Assembly (NCBI RefSeq): GCF_002741015.1
Contig: NZ_CP016619.1
Location: forward strand, 558,001-622,000
Length of the DNA stretch: 64,000 nt
From: Microvirga ossetica
Lineage (GTDB): Bacteria; Pseudomonadota; Alphaproteobacteria; Rhizobiales; Beijerinckiaceae
Direction: 5' to 3'
Made by a program: the position numbers and the translations under genes. The notes under the pieces are model-generated. The model was not told the DNA's origin, ran no database searches, and saw only the letters and a list, made by a program, of their open reading frames with translations. Numbering within the stretch: position 1 is the stretch's first letter; every line of letters begins with the position of its first letter. Shown here piece after piece: positions 1 to 8,184 of the stretch.

Positions 1-984
1 TGAGATCTTCAGGGCTGCTGTGGCAGTGGTGATAGGTGACGTCCTCGCGCAGCCAGCGCCAGAGCGCCTCCACGGGCATCAGGTCAGGGCTGTAGCTGGG
101 TAAGGGCACAAGCGCGATGTTCAGATCGGAGGCCTCCGCCCGGACCGCCTGGGCGCGATGGTAGGGCGCTCCATCCCACAGCAGAATGATCTTGCGGTCG
201 GACACCTCGGCCCGCAGCCGACGCAGCACCTCGATCGTGTGCTCTCCGTTGGCGCGGGCATAGGGCCACAGCCGGACCTCGCCCTCGTTGTAGAGATAGA
301 GACCATAGAACGACACCTTGGCCGAGAGCCCGGGCGAGCAGGAGGCCACCCACAGCCGCTGGCCGCGGGCGCACCAGCCATAACCAAGATCGGTGTCTTG
401 GTGAAGGTGAGCCTCATCAAGATAGACTAGGAGGTGGCGGTCGCGTTGGGCGCCGGCCAGCAGGTCCGGGAGGCGATCGATGAAAGCCCGTCGTTGCTCC
501 GGATCCGCGCGGCCGAGCAGCTTTTTGGCCTTCTTCCACGACAGCGCGAGGCGGTGCAGGGCCGCCCGGATGGTCTCGCGACAGACGCTGAGACCAAAGC
601 GCTCGCGCACGAACGCCACCAGGCGCTTGAGGGTGAAGCGAGGCGGCGGATCGGCGCCGTCTACGGGCGGCGCGGCCGCCGCACCCTGGGCCGCGCGCAC
701 GACCTCGCCGAGACTGGCGGCGGTTCGGGCACAAAGGGGGGACGGCCGCCGGTGCGGCCATAGGCCAGGGCCGCGGGGCCCTGTGTGTGGTAGGCATGCA
801 GCCAACCCATCACGGTCTGCGGGTGGCGCCCGGTGCGTGCCGCCACCTGGGTGGCGCAGCTTCCTTGAGCCATGTCGTAGAGGGCGAGCGCGCGCTCGCG
901 GGTGCGCGCATGAGGTGCGTTTAGCGCCAGCCGCCGCAGGTCATCCGGTGTTTGACCCCAGCGTGCACAATCAACCCGTAGCAT
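1..984 (-). pseudogene. IS630-family transposase, interrupted reading frame, cut by window edge
   Basis: DDE transposase of the IS630/Tc1-mariner type. The N-terminal helix-turn-helix half is read from an ATG at 984 (MLRVDCARWG) and stays open to about 660. From about 730 the homologous protein continues in the -1 frame, without stops, to base 1. That second frame holds the catalytic triad: YLDEAH near 415, LLWDGAP near 180 and MPVEALW near 70. The two halves join only through a one-base shift around 715-735, in a CCG/CCA-rich stretch. This could be inactivating, programmed, or a sequencing error. The C-terminus lies outside the window. Family assignment is firm; activity is unknown. Confidence 0.8.
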
Positions 985-996
985 GACGCCACCCAT

Positions 997-1018
997 ATCT
1001 GAGGAAAGTGCCTCAGAT
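997..1018. repeat. Perfect 8-bp inverted repeat just upstream of the IS630 transposase
   Basis: ATCTGAGG (997-1004) and CCTCAGAT (1011-1018) are separated by 6 bases and lie 12 bases upstream of the transposase start codon. This is probably part of the IS end or a transposase operator. The outer IS boundary could not be fixed because only one end is in the window. Confidence 0.5.
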
Positions 1019-1440
1019 GGGAACGCCCGCCGCTAATCCAAGCCCAAAACCATGGTTCTCAAACTGGATGCAGTTTAAGTATATGATTGTCTCGAAACAT
1101 GAATTATTCGATAGGGTCGGAGAGAGTTGGCAAGCTATGGGCGCAATCCAAGAGATTAGAAACTTGGGAAGCGGATCACTATGCTTCTCTGATCCTCCTG
1201 AGTCTTGCGTGTATCATGTGTACAGCGGGATCCGATTATGGACTTGGCAATCAGGCAGCCGCCGCCCGGCATTCTGAAGAGCGGCACGGGTCTCGGTGTA
1301 CAAGAGAAGGTTGTCTTGATCACCTTGGGATACGCCACATCACCTTGGGATATGCCACGTGCGCGAACGGCAAAGCTCCTCCGGCTTCTAAGGCTAGAGG
1401 AGACTGCAACCTCCGATCAGAGTGACAGCGGAGGGTGCTT
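1019..1440. other. Intergenic stretch without a recognisable gene; contains a 20-bp tandem duplication
   Basis: The first half is lower in GC than its surroundings and no ORF here resembles a known family. At 1320-1339 and 1340-1359 a 20-bp unit beginning TCACCTTGGGATA is directly repeated with two mismatches. The last 20 bases hold the ribosome site of the next gene. Confidence 0.5.
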
Positions 1441-2007
1441 ATGGACGAGGTGACTCAACTCGCCCGGCAGTTGCTGGACAGCGGCGTAACAAGACTGTCT
1501 GAGCGCGAGCAGCGGGTAATTCTCCACATCGCCAAGCGATCGCATATCGCCCGAAATGTGAACAGCGTTCTTGAAGAACAGCAGACATTGGGCGAACGCC
1601 TCGCGGATCGGGTCGCTCAATTTGGGGGATCCTGGACCTTCATCACGATCTTCACGGGGATGCTCATGGCTTGGATCGTCCTGAACAGCGTTGCCCTGGC
1701 CCGCGTCGGCGGAGGCTTTGATCCATACCCCTACATTTTCCTGAACCTGATCCTGTCGATGGTTGCCGCGCTACAAGCCCCTGTGATCCTGATGTCTCAG
1801 AACCGACAAGCCGCCAGGGATCGGTTGGCCGCCAGCTTGGATTACGAGGTCAACTTGAAGGCGGAGGTTGAGATCATGGCCCTACACGACAAGCTTGACC
1901 GCATTCGCGTCGAGCATCTCGAAGGCTTGCTTCAGGATCAGACGCAGCGGGTTGAGGAGCTAGACAAGATGGTGCGGGCAACCCTCGCTAAGCCACTATC
2001 AAGCTGA
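1441..2007 (+). CDS. DUF1003 family membrane protein
   Basis: 188-residue inner-membrane protein of the DUF1003 family, whose function is unknown. The order is typical of the family: a soluble N-terminal segment (about 1-60), two transmembrane helices (about 63-83 and 98-118, the second including FLNLILSMVAALQAPVILMS), and a charged C-terminal coiled-coil segment (about 135-180). The motif APVILMSQNRQA after the second helix is characteristic. The ATG at 1441 is preferred over the GTG at 1435 because GGAGG at 1430-1434 sits six bases upstream of it. It stands alone, with no same-strand partner nearby. Confidence 0.85.
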   Translation: MDEVTQLARQLLDSGVTRLSEREQRVILHIAKRSHIARNVNSVLEEQQTLGERLADRVAQFGGSWTFITIFTGMLMAWIVLNSVALARVGGGFDPYPYIFLNLILSMVAALQAPVILMSQNRQAARDRLAASLDYEVNLKAEVEIMALHDKLDRIRVEHLEGLLQDQTQRVEELDKMVRATLAKPLSS

Positions 2008-2638
2008 TCTGCCACGCATTTAGTCCGTACTGCCCTGGATCGCCTATGAGCAATGGGCGCTGCCACAGGCCTACGCCGACGTGCTCTACTGCGACAAGCC
2101 CCTCGACATGTGCCAGCTAGCGCAAGCTCTTTCCGCTGAGATGCTGCACTGAGCTCGTCACCCGCCTTGGCGGAGGTCTGGTGATGGCACGAGGCAGACG
2201 AAAGCCGAACTTCCGTGATCATAGGGTAAGCTGACCTTCATAAGGCCTAGCCCAACGGCTCAGATTGACCCACTACGGACTATCCTGAGGTTGGGACACA
2301 TGGCTGTTAGAGCGATTGATCCGATTGGCAAAAATTCATGAGCCCGCTCGGCGAGACAACCCCATTTGTCGGCTGGGGCGACGGATTTGCAGACCTCTAA
2401 CCGCTCCGCCCCTCTCGGCAGACAGTCCACTGCCGGCCTTTGTCCTAAGCGCGGGATAATCACTCTGCTGCTAGGATCCTCAGAGCCGGCTATGGTTTCT
2501 CCGCCTTGGAGACGCGGCAATCCCTTGGTGTTCGGGACCGGGCAGGAGGGGTCGGAAGGTGGCGTCACCGATCCCTCTTCACCCGCGCGCGTCAAGGACA
2601 GCATTCGCCAGTGTTCGCAGCCGCCGTGTCGCCTTCCC
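2008..2638. other. Intergenic stretch, probably degraded coding remnants
   Basis: About 630 bases without a convincing gene. A short open stretch ending at TGA 2150-2152 reads WIAYEQWALPQAYADVLY and looks protein-like. It has no start or ribosome site and may be a decayed 3' gene fragment. Other ORFs here have no recognisable similarity and poor initiation sites. Confidence 0.4.
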
Positions 2639-2741
2639 GAGCCGGTTTTACTGAATGGGCGGCGCGGCGTTCCATAAGGCGCGGCGAAGACTTTCCGAAA
2701 TCTACAAATCGCGTTCCATACTGAGGCTTATGCGAATTACG
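2639..2741 (+). repeat. 103-bp diverged repeat, copy A (partner at 7509-7612)
   Basis: From GAGCCGGTTTT onward this segment aligns with 7509-7612 almost without gaps at roughly three-quarters identity by eye. It ends in a copy of the short dispersed dyad repeat (2713-2741). An extra half-copy beginning GTTCCATAAGG lies at 2669. It is non-coding in both places. Confidence 0.7.
2713..2741 (+). repeat. Dispersed ~29-bp dyad repeat, copy 1
   Basis: Begins GTTCCATACTG and ends TTATGCGAATTACG. The TTCCATA and TATGCGAA arms form an imperfect dyad. In the sequence before the ISNCY insertion this copy directly abutted the 3' end of the small gene now at 4169-4465 and supplied its TAA stop. Confidence 0.8.
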
Positions 2742-2754
2742 AAGACCGGTTTCC
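2739..2754 (+). repeat. 16-bp target-site duplication, left copy of ISNCY element
   Basis: ACGAAGACCGGTTTCC at 2739-2754 is repeated exactly at 4210-4225, flanking the ISNCY element. Two more bases (TG) also match if counted past the left border. Confidence 0.9.
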
Positions 2755-4209
2755 TGTAGAACCCCGTTAGAAAGGTCACTCCTCTCCCCGTTACAAATGT
2801 CACTCTCCCTGGGTGATGGTGCTGGGGAGATTGGGTCTGATGACGGTGATCGGGATGAGCCGGCCGGAGATCGATCGGGTTCACATTCTGCGGGACGTCG
2901 TGGCGGAGCGAATTACGGTGCGCGAAGCTGCCCAACTGCTGCGGATCACACGGCGCCAAGTGTTCCGATTACTCAAGGCCTATCAGACCGGTGGTCCCAC
3001 GGCCTTGGTGTCGCGCCGGCGCGGCAAGCCCAGCAACCGCTCCTACCCGGCGGCGCTGCGGACCGAGGTGCTGGCGCTGATCACAGCCAACTATGCCGAT
3101 TTCGGCCCGACGCTCGCCTGCGAGAAGCTCGCCGAGCGGCACGGCATCGATCTGGGTGTCGAGACGATCCGGCGCTGGATGATCGCGGCGGGTCTCTGGC
3201 AGGAGCGCCGGCAGAAGCTCAAAGGGGTGCACCAGCCGCGCTATCGGCGCGACTGCGTCGGCGAACTCGTCCAGATCGACGGCTCCGAGCACTCCTGGTT
3301 CGAGGATCGCGGCCCACCCTGCACGCTTCTGGTCTACATTGACGATGCCACCAGCCGGCTGATGCACCTGAAGTTCGTCGAGACCGAGTCGACCTTTGAT
3401 TATTTCCGATCGACCCGGGAGTACCTGGAGGCCTACGGCAAGCCGGTGGCGTTCTACTCCGACAAGCATGCCGTCTTCCGCGTCAACGGCAAAGGAGCGG
3501 TGGGCGGTGACGGCATGACCCAGTTCGGGCGGGCGCTGCATCAGCTCAACATCGACATCATCTGCGCCAACTCGCCCCAAGCCAAAGGCCGCGTCGAGCG
3601 CGCCAACGGCACCTTGCAGGACCGCCTGGTCAAGGAGATGCGACTGGCTGGGATCTCGACCCTTGAGGCGGGCAATGCCTTCCTGCCGGCATTCATGGCG
3701 GACTTCAACCGCCGCTTTGCCAAGGCGCCCTACAGCGACAAGGACCTGCATCGCCCGCTCAGCGAGGACGATGAGCTGGATGACGTGTTCGCCTGGCGCG
3801 AGGAGCGGACGGTCTCGCGCAGTCTGACCCTGCAGTACGACCAGGTGCTGTTCATTCTCGAGCCGAACGCGATCACGCTGTCCCTCGCCCGCCAGCGGGT
3901 GACCGTCTATGACTATCCGGATGGGCGCTTTGCCATCAAGCACAAGGGCCTGGAGCTGCCGTACAGGCCCTTTGACCGCCGTCAGCAGGTGGATCAGGCG
4001 GCAGTTGTCGAGAACAAGCGGCTGGGCCCGGTTCTGGCCTACATTGCCGAGCGGCAGAAGGAGCTCGACATGAGCCGGAGCAACAGCGCCCCGCGGCGGC
4101 GCGGCCAAGGCAAGAGCCTGTTCAAGGTGGGTTGAGCTCTCAGCAGTCACTCCCCGGAGGTGACATCTCTAATGAGGACAATCAGAGACTTGTCTAACGA
4201 GTTCTGACA
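2755..4209 (+). mobile_element. Complete ISNCY (IS1202-like) insertion sequence, 1455 bp
   Basis: The left end reads TGTAGAACCCCGTTAGA. The right end, read inward, is TGTCAGAACTCGTTAGA. They form imperfect inverted repeats extending at least 25 bases. The element carries one transposase gene and is bounded by perfect 16-bp direct repeats, so insertion is recent enough for both target copies to remain identical. Long duplications of this size are known in the IS1202 group. It landed exactly at the junction between a dispersed repeat and the stop codon of a small leftward gene. Confidence 0.9.
2840..4135 (+). CDS. ISNCY family (IS1202 group) transposase
   Basis: 431-residue DDE transposase. 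An N-terminal helix-turn-helix (about 20-60, REAAQLLRITRRQVFRLLK) is followed by the integrase core. The core has the family hallmark VQIDGSEHSWFEDRGP (first Asp), FYSDKHAVFR (second Asp) and ANSPQAKGRVERANGTLQD (Glu). A basic C-terminus (SAPRRRGQGKSLFKVG) ends the protein. ATG 2840 is chosen; ATG 2816 or 2855 are also possible because none has a strong ribosome site. The frame is intact, so the element may still be active. A 393-codon ORF on the opposite strand is a shadow. Confidence 0.9.
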   Translation: MTVIGMSRPEIDRVHILRDVVAERITVREAAQLLRITRRQVFRLLKAYQTGGPTALVSRRRGKPSNRSYPAALRTEVLALITANYADFGPTLACEKLAERHGIDLGVETIRRWMIAAGLWQERRQKLKGVHQPRYRRDCVGELVQIDGSEHSWFEDRGPPCTLLVYIDDATSRLMHLKFVETESTFDYFRSTREYLEAYGKPVAFYSDKHAVFRVNGKGAVGGDGMTQFGRALHQLNIDIICANSPQAKGRVERANGTLQDRLVKEMRLAGISTLEAGNAFLPAFMADFNRRFAKAPYSDKDLHRPLSEDDELDDVFAWREERTVSRSLTLQYDQVLFILEPNAITLSLARQRVTVYDYPDGRFAIKHKGLELPYRPFDRRQQVDQAAVVENKRLGPVLAYIAERQKELDMSRSNSAPRRRGQGKSLFKVG

Positions 4210-4465
4210 ACGAAGACCGGTTTCCTGCGCGCGCGAGGCGTTCCGACAGAACCTGGATCAAATCGACATGGGCTTCCCGAGCCTTCTCCATCTCTTGACC
4301 GAGACCGGCACTCGCTAAGGCATCGATCTGCTTTTCCGCATGGGCAATTCGCCGCCGAATGCTTTCGGGGGTGGTGTGCTGGGCCGCCTCCCTTTGCACC
4401 CATCTGGCTCTGTGACCGTTCGGCTTAGGCATCAGACCCTCAGGATTGGTGTCCCATAAGGTCAA
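4169..4465 (-). CDS. Small charged hypothetical protein, 3' end replaced by the ISNCY insertion
   Basis: Reads 98 residues (MTLWDTNPEG...) with a charged helical middle (RRRIAHAEKQIDALASAG). I do not recognise the family. Codons downstream of position 4211 lie inside the insertion sequence. In the uninterrupted ancestor the frame reads TCT TCG TAA, giving an 84-residue protein whose stop lay in the dispersed repeat. The insertion therefore added 14 foreign residues instead of deleting coding sequence. It could be a real small gene, judging from codon use and the clean ancestral end, but the ribosome site is weak. Confidence 0.5.
   Translation of the reverse strand: MTLWDTNPEGLMPKPNGHRARWVQREAAQHTTPESIRRRIAHAEKQIDALASAGLGQEMEKAREAHVDLIQVLSERLARAGNRSSLSELVRQVSDCPH
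4210..4225 (+). repeat. 16-bp target-site duplication, right copy of ISNCY element
   Basis: Exact copy of 2739-2754. Joining the flanks through one copy restores a continuous sequence in which the leftward small gene ends AGNRSS followed by TAA. Confidence 0.9.
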
Positions 4466-4576
4466 TCTACCTCACGGATGAGCGGAGCAATAACGGGCAT
4501 TAACGGCAGAAGTTCAAATTTTCTTGATGGGAGTTTCGTGTCTCATCCGGTCAAGCAAAATCTGCACCGGGATCCA

Positions 4577-4605
4577 GTTCCATACTGCGCCTTCTGCGAA
4601 TTACG
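4577..4605 (+). repeat. Dispersed ~29-bp dyad repeat, copy 2
   Basis: GTTCCATACTGCGCC followed by TTCTGCGAATTACG. Intergenic, about 75 bases upstream of the next small gene. Confidence 0.8.
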
Positions 4606-4678
4606 CAGCCAAAGCGGCCAAGGAGGAGTAGGCTGGTACTAATGCCGTGATCTCGGGGGAGGGCCAGGGGAGAAAGCG

Positions 4679-4861
4679 ATGAACCTAACAATCGGTATCG
4701 TGATGCTGGTCATCGGTCTCGGGATGATTTTTCTGGGGCGTCCCCGCAGAGGGGAACACGTCCGGCCATTCCTTGCATCAACTGCCATGTTCGTGCTTTA
4801 TCCCGCCTTCACCCTTGTGTTTCTCGCCATGGGCTTCCTGACTATCTTGATGAACCTCTGA
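4679..4861 (+). CDS. Small two-helix membrane protein
   Basis: 60-residue protein (MNLTIGIVMLVIGLGMIFLG...) with two hydrophobic segments at about 3-20 and 34-57, separated by a short basic loop (RPRRGEHVR). GGGGAGAAAGCG immediately precedes the ATG and is an acceptable ribosome site. I recognise no family. Its size, composition and initiation signals make a real small membrane protein likely. A dispersed repeat follows 49 bases after the stop. Confidence 0.55.
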   Translation: MNLTIGIVMLVIGLGMIFLGRPRRGEHVRPFLASTAMFVLYPAFTLVFLAMGFLTILMNL

Positions 4862-4910
4862 TGATGATTATCCCCGCTTTGACGAGACGATAACCTTCAG
4901 CATCTCGCCG

Positions 4911-4940
4911 GTTCCATAAAGGCAATTCTGCGAATTATTG
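4911..4940 (+). repeat. Dispersed ~29-bp dyad repeat, copy 3
   Basis: GTTCCATAAAGGCAATT followed by CTGCGAATTATTG. It lies downstream of the small membrane protein and is more diverged in the middle and last bases. Confidence 0.75.
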
Positions 4941-5092
4941 TACCATGACATTCTTCTGATGCGCATCAGGCTGATAAACTGAGTCCAAGTCCGAGGAGAA
5001 GCCATACAGGGCGAACCCACGATTTGGGTGAGCAGCGCCGCAAGATTAGGGGCGCCAACGCTCGACTAATTCGCCGCGAGAGAGTGACGCGC

Positions 5093-5203
5093 ATGGTCAC
5101 GCTCCTGGTCATCCTCCTGAATGCAGTCCTTCTCGCTTTCGTCGTGACAGATCTCCGGGCCAACCGGACTGGCCGGATGCCAGTCAGTGACGTCGCCGCA
5201 TAA
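5093..5203 (+). CDS. Possible 36-residue single-pass membrane peptide
   Basis: ATG at 5093 opens a 36-codon frame (MVTLLVILLNAVLLAFVVTD...) with one hydrophobic helix at 2-18 and a polar C-terminus. The frame is open well upstream but without a better start; GTG at 5084 is an alternative. The ribosome site is only GAGAGA. The segment lies in the 450-base gap before the cyclase gene. It is weakly supported and reported because composition is clearly membrane-like. Confidence 0.3.
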   Translation: MVTLLVILLNAVLLAFVVTDLRANRTGRMPVSDVAA

Positions 5204-5311
5204 GCGTGGCCTCATCTGAGATAAGACATCCATGACCCACTGGAGTATGCTGAGAGTGGGCTAGATTTGAGCAACCCGCGAACGTGGCAAGACGCATAGA
5301 CTGGTAGTCAC

Positions 5312-7186
5312 ATGGGCAATCCCATTGTGCGCAGACGGTTGGCCGCCATCCTCGCAGCAGATGTAGTGACCTATAGCCGCCTCATGGATTTGGATGAAAC
5401 AGGCACTCACACAGCCTGGAAAGCCCATCGCGGCGAGCTGATCGACGCCACGATCACTGGGCATGAAGGCCGTACCGTCAAGCTCATCGGTGACGGTTTT
5501 CTGGCGGAGTTCCCGAGCGTTGTGAATGCGGTTGCTTGCGCGGCTGCGATCCAACACGGCATGCGGGAGCGTAATGCAGGGCTGCCGCGAGATCGCCGGA
5601 TGGAACTTCGCATCGGCATCAACCTCGGCGACGTAATTGTCGAGGGCGACGATATCTACGGCGACGGCGTCAATGTGGCGGCACGGCTCGAAGGCATTGC
5701 CGAGCCGGGCGGGATCATCGTCTCTGGAGCTGTGCGGGACAATGTCGGCAATCGGCTCGATCTGCGGTTTGAAGACATCGGCGAGCAAAGGCTCAAGAAT
5801 ATCGATAGGCCAGTGCGCGCTTATAGCGTCCTGCTCGACATTCCCTCAGCGCTCGTGGCGAGCCGGTTGGATGTAGGCTCACAGAAAACGTGGAGCATTG
5901 AGAAGCCGTCCATCGTGGTCCTGCCCTTCAACAATATGAGCGGCGATCCCGAGCAGGAATATTTTGGCGACGGGATCACTGAGGACCTTATCACGGACCT
6001 GTCGAAGATATCCGGCCTGTTCGTCGTTGCCCGCAACACATCCTTTACCTACAAGGGCAAGCCCGTAAAGGCGCAGCAGCTGAGCCAGGACCTCAGGGTC
6101 ACCTTCATCTTGGAAGGAAGTGTTCGAAAGGTCGGCTCGCGCGTGCGCGTCTCCGCACAACTTGTCGATGGCAGAGACGGCGGTCACTTGTGGGCCGACC
6201 GTTACGACCGCGATCTCACCGACATCTTTACCATTCAAGACGAGATCACCCATTCCATCATTGAGCAGCTGAGGATCAAGCTGCTGCCGGAGGAGAAGGA
6301 AATTATCAGCCGGGTGCCGACTGAGAACATGGAGGCATATGGGTACTATCTGAGAGGCCGACAGTTCCTGCACCGGCATTCAAAATCATACTACGTTCTC
6401 GCAAAGCGCATGTTCGCCAAGGCAATCGAGCTCGATCCGCTGTATGCGCGGGCGTATGCCGGATTGGCTGACTGCGATTCCTTCCTTTTTCTGCACTATA
6501 ACGCCGATGTCTCGACCGACAGCATTCTAGCGGCGAGCGCCAAGGCGCTGGATCTGGAAGGTGGCCTTGCTGAAGCGCATGCGTCGCGTGGCTTGGCGCT
6601 CTCGTTGCGCGAGCGATATCCGGAGGCAGTAGCTGAGTTCGATCAGGCAATCGCATTTGACCCCAATCTGTTCGAAGCGCATTATTTCTACGCTCGCGCC
6701 TGCTTTGCTCAAGGGAAGCTTGAGGAAGCCGCCCGGCTTTTTCAGCGTGCGGCAGAGCTCAAGCCTGACGATTATCAGGCTTTGCTTGTGCTCACTGGGA
6801 TCTACCGATCCCTCGGGCGTGAGCAGGAAATGCAGGAGGCGGCGCGAGAAGGTGTTGCGCGCGCCGAGCGCGAGCTCCTGCTTCATCCAGGAAACCCGAG
6901 ACCCGCCTATTTGGGAGCTGTGGGTCTGGCAGTCCTTGGCGAGCTTGATCGGGCTAAAGAGTGGGCAGCACGTGCTCTGGTTATCGATCCTGACGACGGC
7001 CTGACGAAGTACAATGTAGCCTGCGTCTGCTCTCTTGTGGGTGAACATGAACGAGCAATTGACTTGCTGGTGGACCTCCTCCCGAGCGCCACCCAGGAGA
7101 GAAAGAGCTGGGTGAAACACGACTCTGATCTCGATCCGATCCGCCGTCATCCACGCTTCGCAGAAGTACTTGAACTCCTTACCTAA
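5312..7186 (+). CDS. Class III adenylate cyclase with TolB-like and TPR domains
   Basis: 624-residue cytoplasmic protein expected to make cyclic AMP. The N-terminal class III cyclase domain (about 8-175) has every catalytic residue: metal-binding D17 (ILAADVV) and D61 (KLIGDGF), substrate pair K57 and D114, and transition-state N121 and R125 (GDGVNVAARLE). A TolB-like domain follows (about 190-310, VVLPFNNMSGDPEQEYFGDG), of the kind that senses or binds partners. Tetratricopeptide repeats run from about 345 to 600. This architecture is common and multicopy in rhizobial genomes. The ribosome site is weak. It is transcribed alone; no neighbour suggests its input signal. Confidence 0.92.
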   Translation: MGNPIVRRRLAAILAADVVTYSRLMDLDETGTHTAWKAHRGELIDATITGHEGRTVKLIGDGFLAEFPSVVNAVACAAAIQHGMRERNAGLPRDRRMELRIGINLGDVIVEGDDIYGDGVNVAARLEGIAEPGGIIVSGAVRDNVGNRLDLRFEDIGEQRLKNIDRPVRAYSVLLDIPSALVASRLDVGSQKTWSIEKPSIVVLPFNNMSGDPEQEYFGDGITEDLITDLSKISGLFVVARNTSFTYKGKPVKAQQLSQDLRVTFILEGSVRKVGSRVRVSAQLVDGRDGGHLWADRYDRDLTDIFTIQDEITHSIIEQLRIKLLPEEKEIISRVPTENMEAYGYYLRGRQFLHRHSKSYYVLAKRMFAKAIELDPLYARAYAGLADCDSFLFLHYNADVSTDSILAASAKALDLEGGLAEAHASRGLALSLRERYPEAVAEFDQAIAFDPNLFEAHYFYARACFAQGKLEEAARLFQRAAELKPDDYQALLVLTGIYRSLGREQEMQEAAREGVARAERELLLHPGNPRPAYLGAVGLAVLGELDRAKEWAARALVIDPDDGLTKYNVACVCSLVGEHERAIDLLVDLLPSATQERKSWVKHDSDLDPIRRHPRFAEVLELLT

Positions 7187-7508
7187 TGATCTTCACAGAA
7201 GTCCTGCAACGGAGAGCCCTGCGTGACGAAAGAAGCTGACGATCATCTCGGGTCGGCGCTGAAGACGGCTGAATTCGCAGCGGACCAAGCCGAAGCGGGG
7301 AACGATCCTGCTGTAGGACGGTGCAAAGCCAGCTATCATCCTCCTGCCTGGGAGATGCGGCAGCTATGATCTCTTGGCCTGGGTCCGGGGCATGGCCCCA
7401 ACTGCTTCTCATCCAGGCAGGGAAGAGACCGGGGAAACGTGCTCATCTCGGCCTCTCCCACGCTGCGCAACCACGAGTATTCACACTCTCTGTCTTAAGT
7501 CTGCGGCG
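7187..7508. other. Intergenic stretch, no gene recognised
   Basis: ORFs on both strands here lack family similarity and convincing start sites. Nothing further can be supported. Confidence 0.4.
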
Positions 7509-7612
7509 GAGCCGGTTTTGCTGAATAGCCGGCGCGGCGGTCCATGAAGCAGCGGGAGGATTTCAAGAGCACTTCAAATCGCGTCTCATACTGGGCGTTA
7601 TGCAAAATTTCG
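7509..7612 (+). repeat. 103-104-bp diverged repeat, copy B (partner at 2639-2741)
   Basis: Starts GAGCCGGTTTTGCTGAAT and ends in a dispersed dyad repeat. It aligns over its whole length with 2639-2741, sharing blocks such as GGCGCGGCG and CAAATCGCGT. Confidence 0.7.
7583..7612 (+). repeat. Dispersed ~29-bp dyad repeat, copy 4
   Basis: GTCTCATACTGGGCG followed by TTATGCAAAATTTCG. It is a diverged member embedded at the end of the longer repeat. Confidence 0.7.
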
Positions 7613-7684
7613 CGGCTACCGCACATCAAGCTAACCCTCGGGTCCAAGGAGGCGCATACTGTCTGGCCTTGAGAGGAGGCTGTG

Positions 7685-7900
7685 ATGTTTGCAGCCCTAC
7701 TCTGCCTTCCGGTTCTTCTGGTGCTGACAAGTGCCTGTCTGGCTCGTCCGCTCCGCTATCCAGCATCCTCACAATCATGCCGTTCAGGACGACAGCCCAT
7801 GCCGGACCTGAATGCGCTCGTCCTGCGCAGCAGCCCACGCGTGTTCGCGACCGGTCGCCTGATCAAGGGTCACTCTACTCCGAGACCCCAAAAGGGCTGA
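7685..7900 (+). CDS. Small exported protein with signal peptide
   Basis: 71-residue product starting MFAALLCLPVLLVLTSACLA, a clear hydrophobic export signal whose SACL motif could also be a lipobox-like cleavage site. The mature part is basic and of unknown function. AGGAGG at 7674-7679 lies five bases before the ATG, the best evidence that this is translated. The stop is six bases before the next start, suggesting the two small genes are co-transcribed. Confidence 0.5.
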   Translation: MFAALLCLPVLLVLTSACLARPLRYPASSQSCRSGRQPMPDLNALVLRSSPRVFATGRLIKGHSTPRPQKG

Positions 7901-7905
7901 ACACC

Positions 7906-8184
7906 ATGGCAGTGTTCTACATGGCCTGTGACCAGCTTCTCGAACAGAAGCCGTTTCTGATAATGGATTTTCGCTCCCGCCGGTTCTTCCGCGACGATGA
8001 CCGGGATGGCTGCGTCGACGCGACCGGGACATTGGCCCTGCCGGAGATTGATCCGGCGGATTTCATGTCTGCTGTTGATGGAGCCGAGGAATTCTGTAAC
8101 GAGGACCTCCCTCGGCCAACGCCAGCTCAACGACTTGGCATCTGCCCCTTAATGAGGATTATGCGAAATTACGGCTCGTCCTGA
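7906..8184 (+). CDS. Small hypothetical protein, C-terminus encoded by a dispersed repeat
   Basis: 92 residues (MAVFYMACDQLLEQ...), acidic in the middle (DDDRDGCVDATG), no family recognised. It follows the preceding small ORF by five bases. Its last ten codons (MRIMRNYGSS) are made by dispersed repeat copy 5, so the original protein probably ended earlier or the repeat supplied a new end. It overlaps the 3' end of the convergent gene by 16 bases. Moderately uncertain. Confidence 0.4.
   Translation: MAVFYMACDQLLEQKPFLIMDFRSRRFFRDDDRDGCVDATGTLALPEIDPADFMSAVDGAEEFCNEDLPRPTPAQRLGICPLMRIMRNYGSS
8147..8173 (+). repeat. Dispersed dyad repeat, copy 5, at the junction of two convergent genes
   Basis: CCTTAATGAGGATTATGCG followed by AAATTACGG. 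It overlaps the final codons of the rightward gene ending at 8184 and the stop codon of the leftward gene ending at 8169. Confidence 0.75.

Noticed and set aside
2969..4150. 393-codon minus-strand ORF
   Set aside because: It lies wholly opposite the ISNCY transposase, which has clear DDE motifs; the antisense frame is open only because of GC-rich codon bias.
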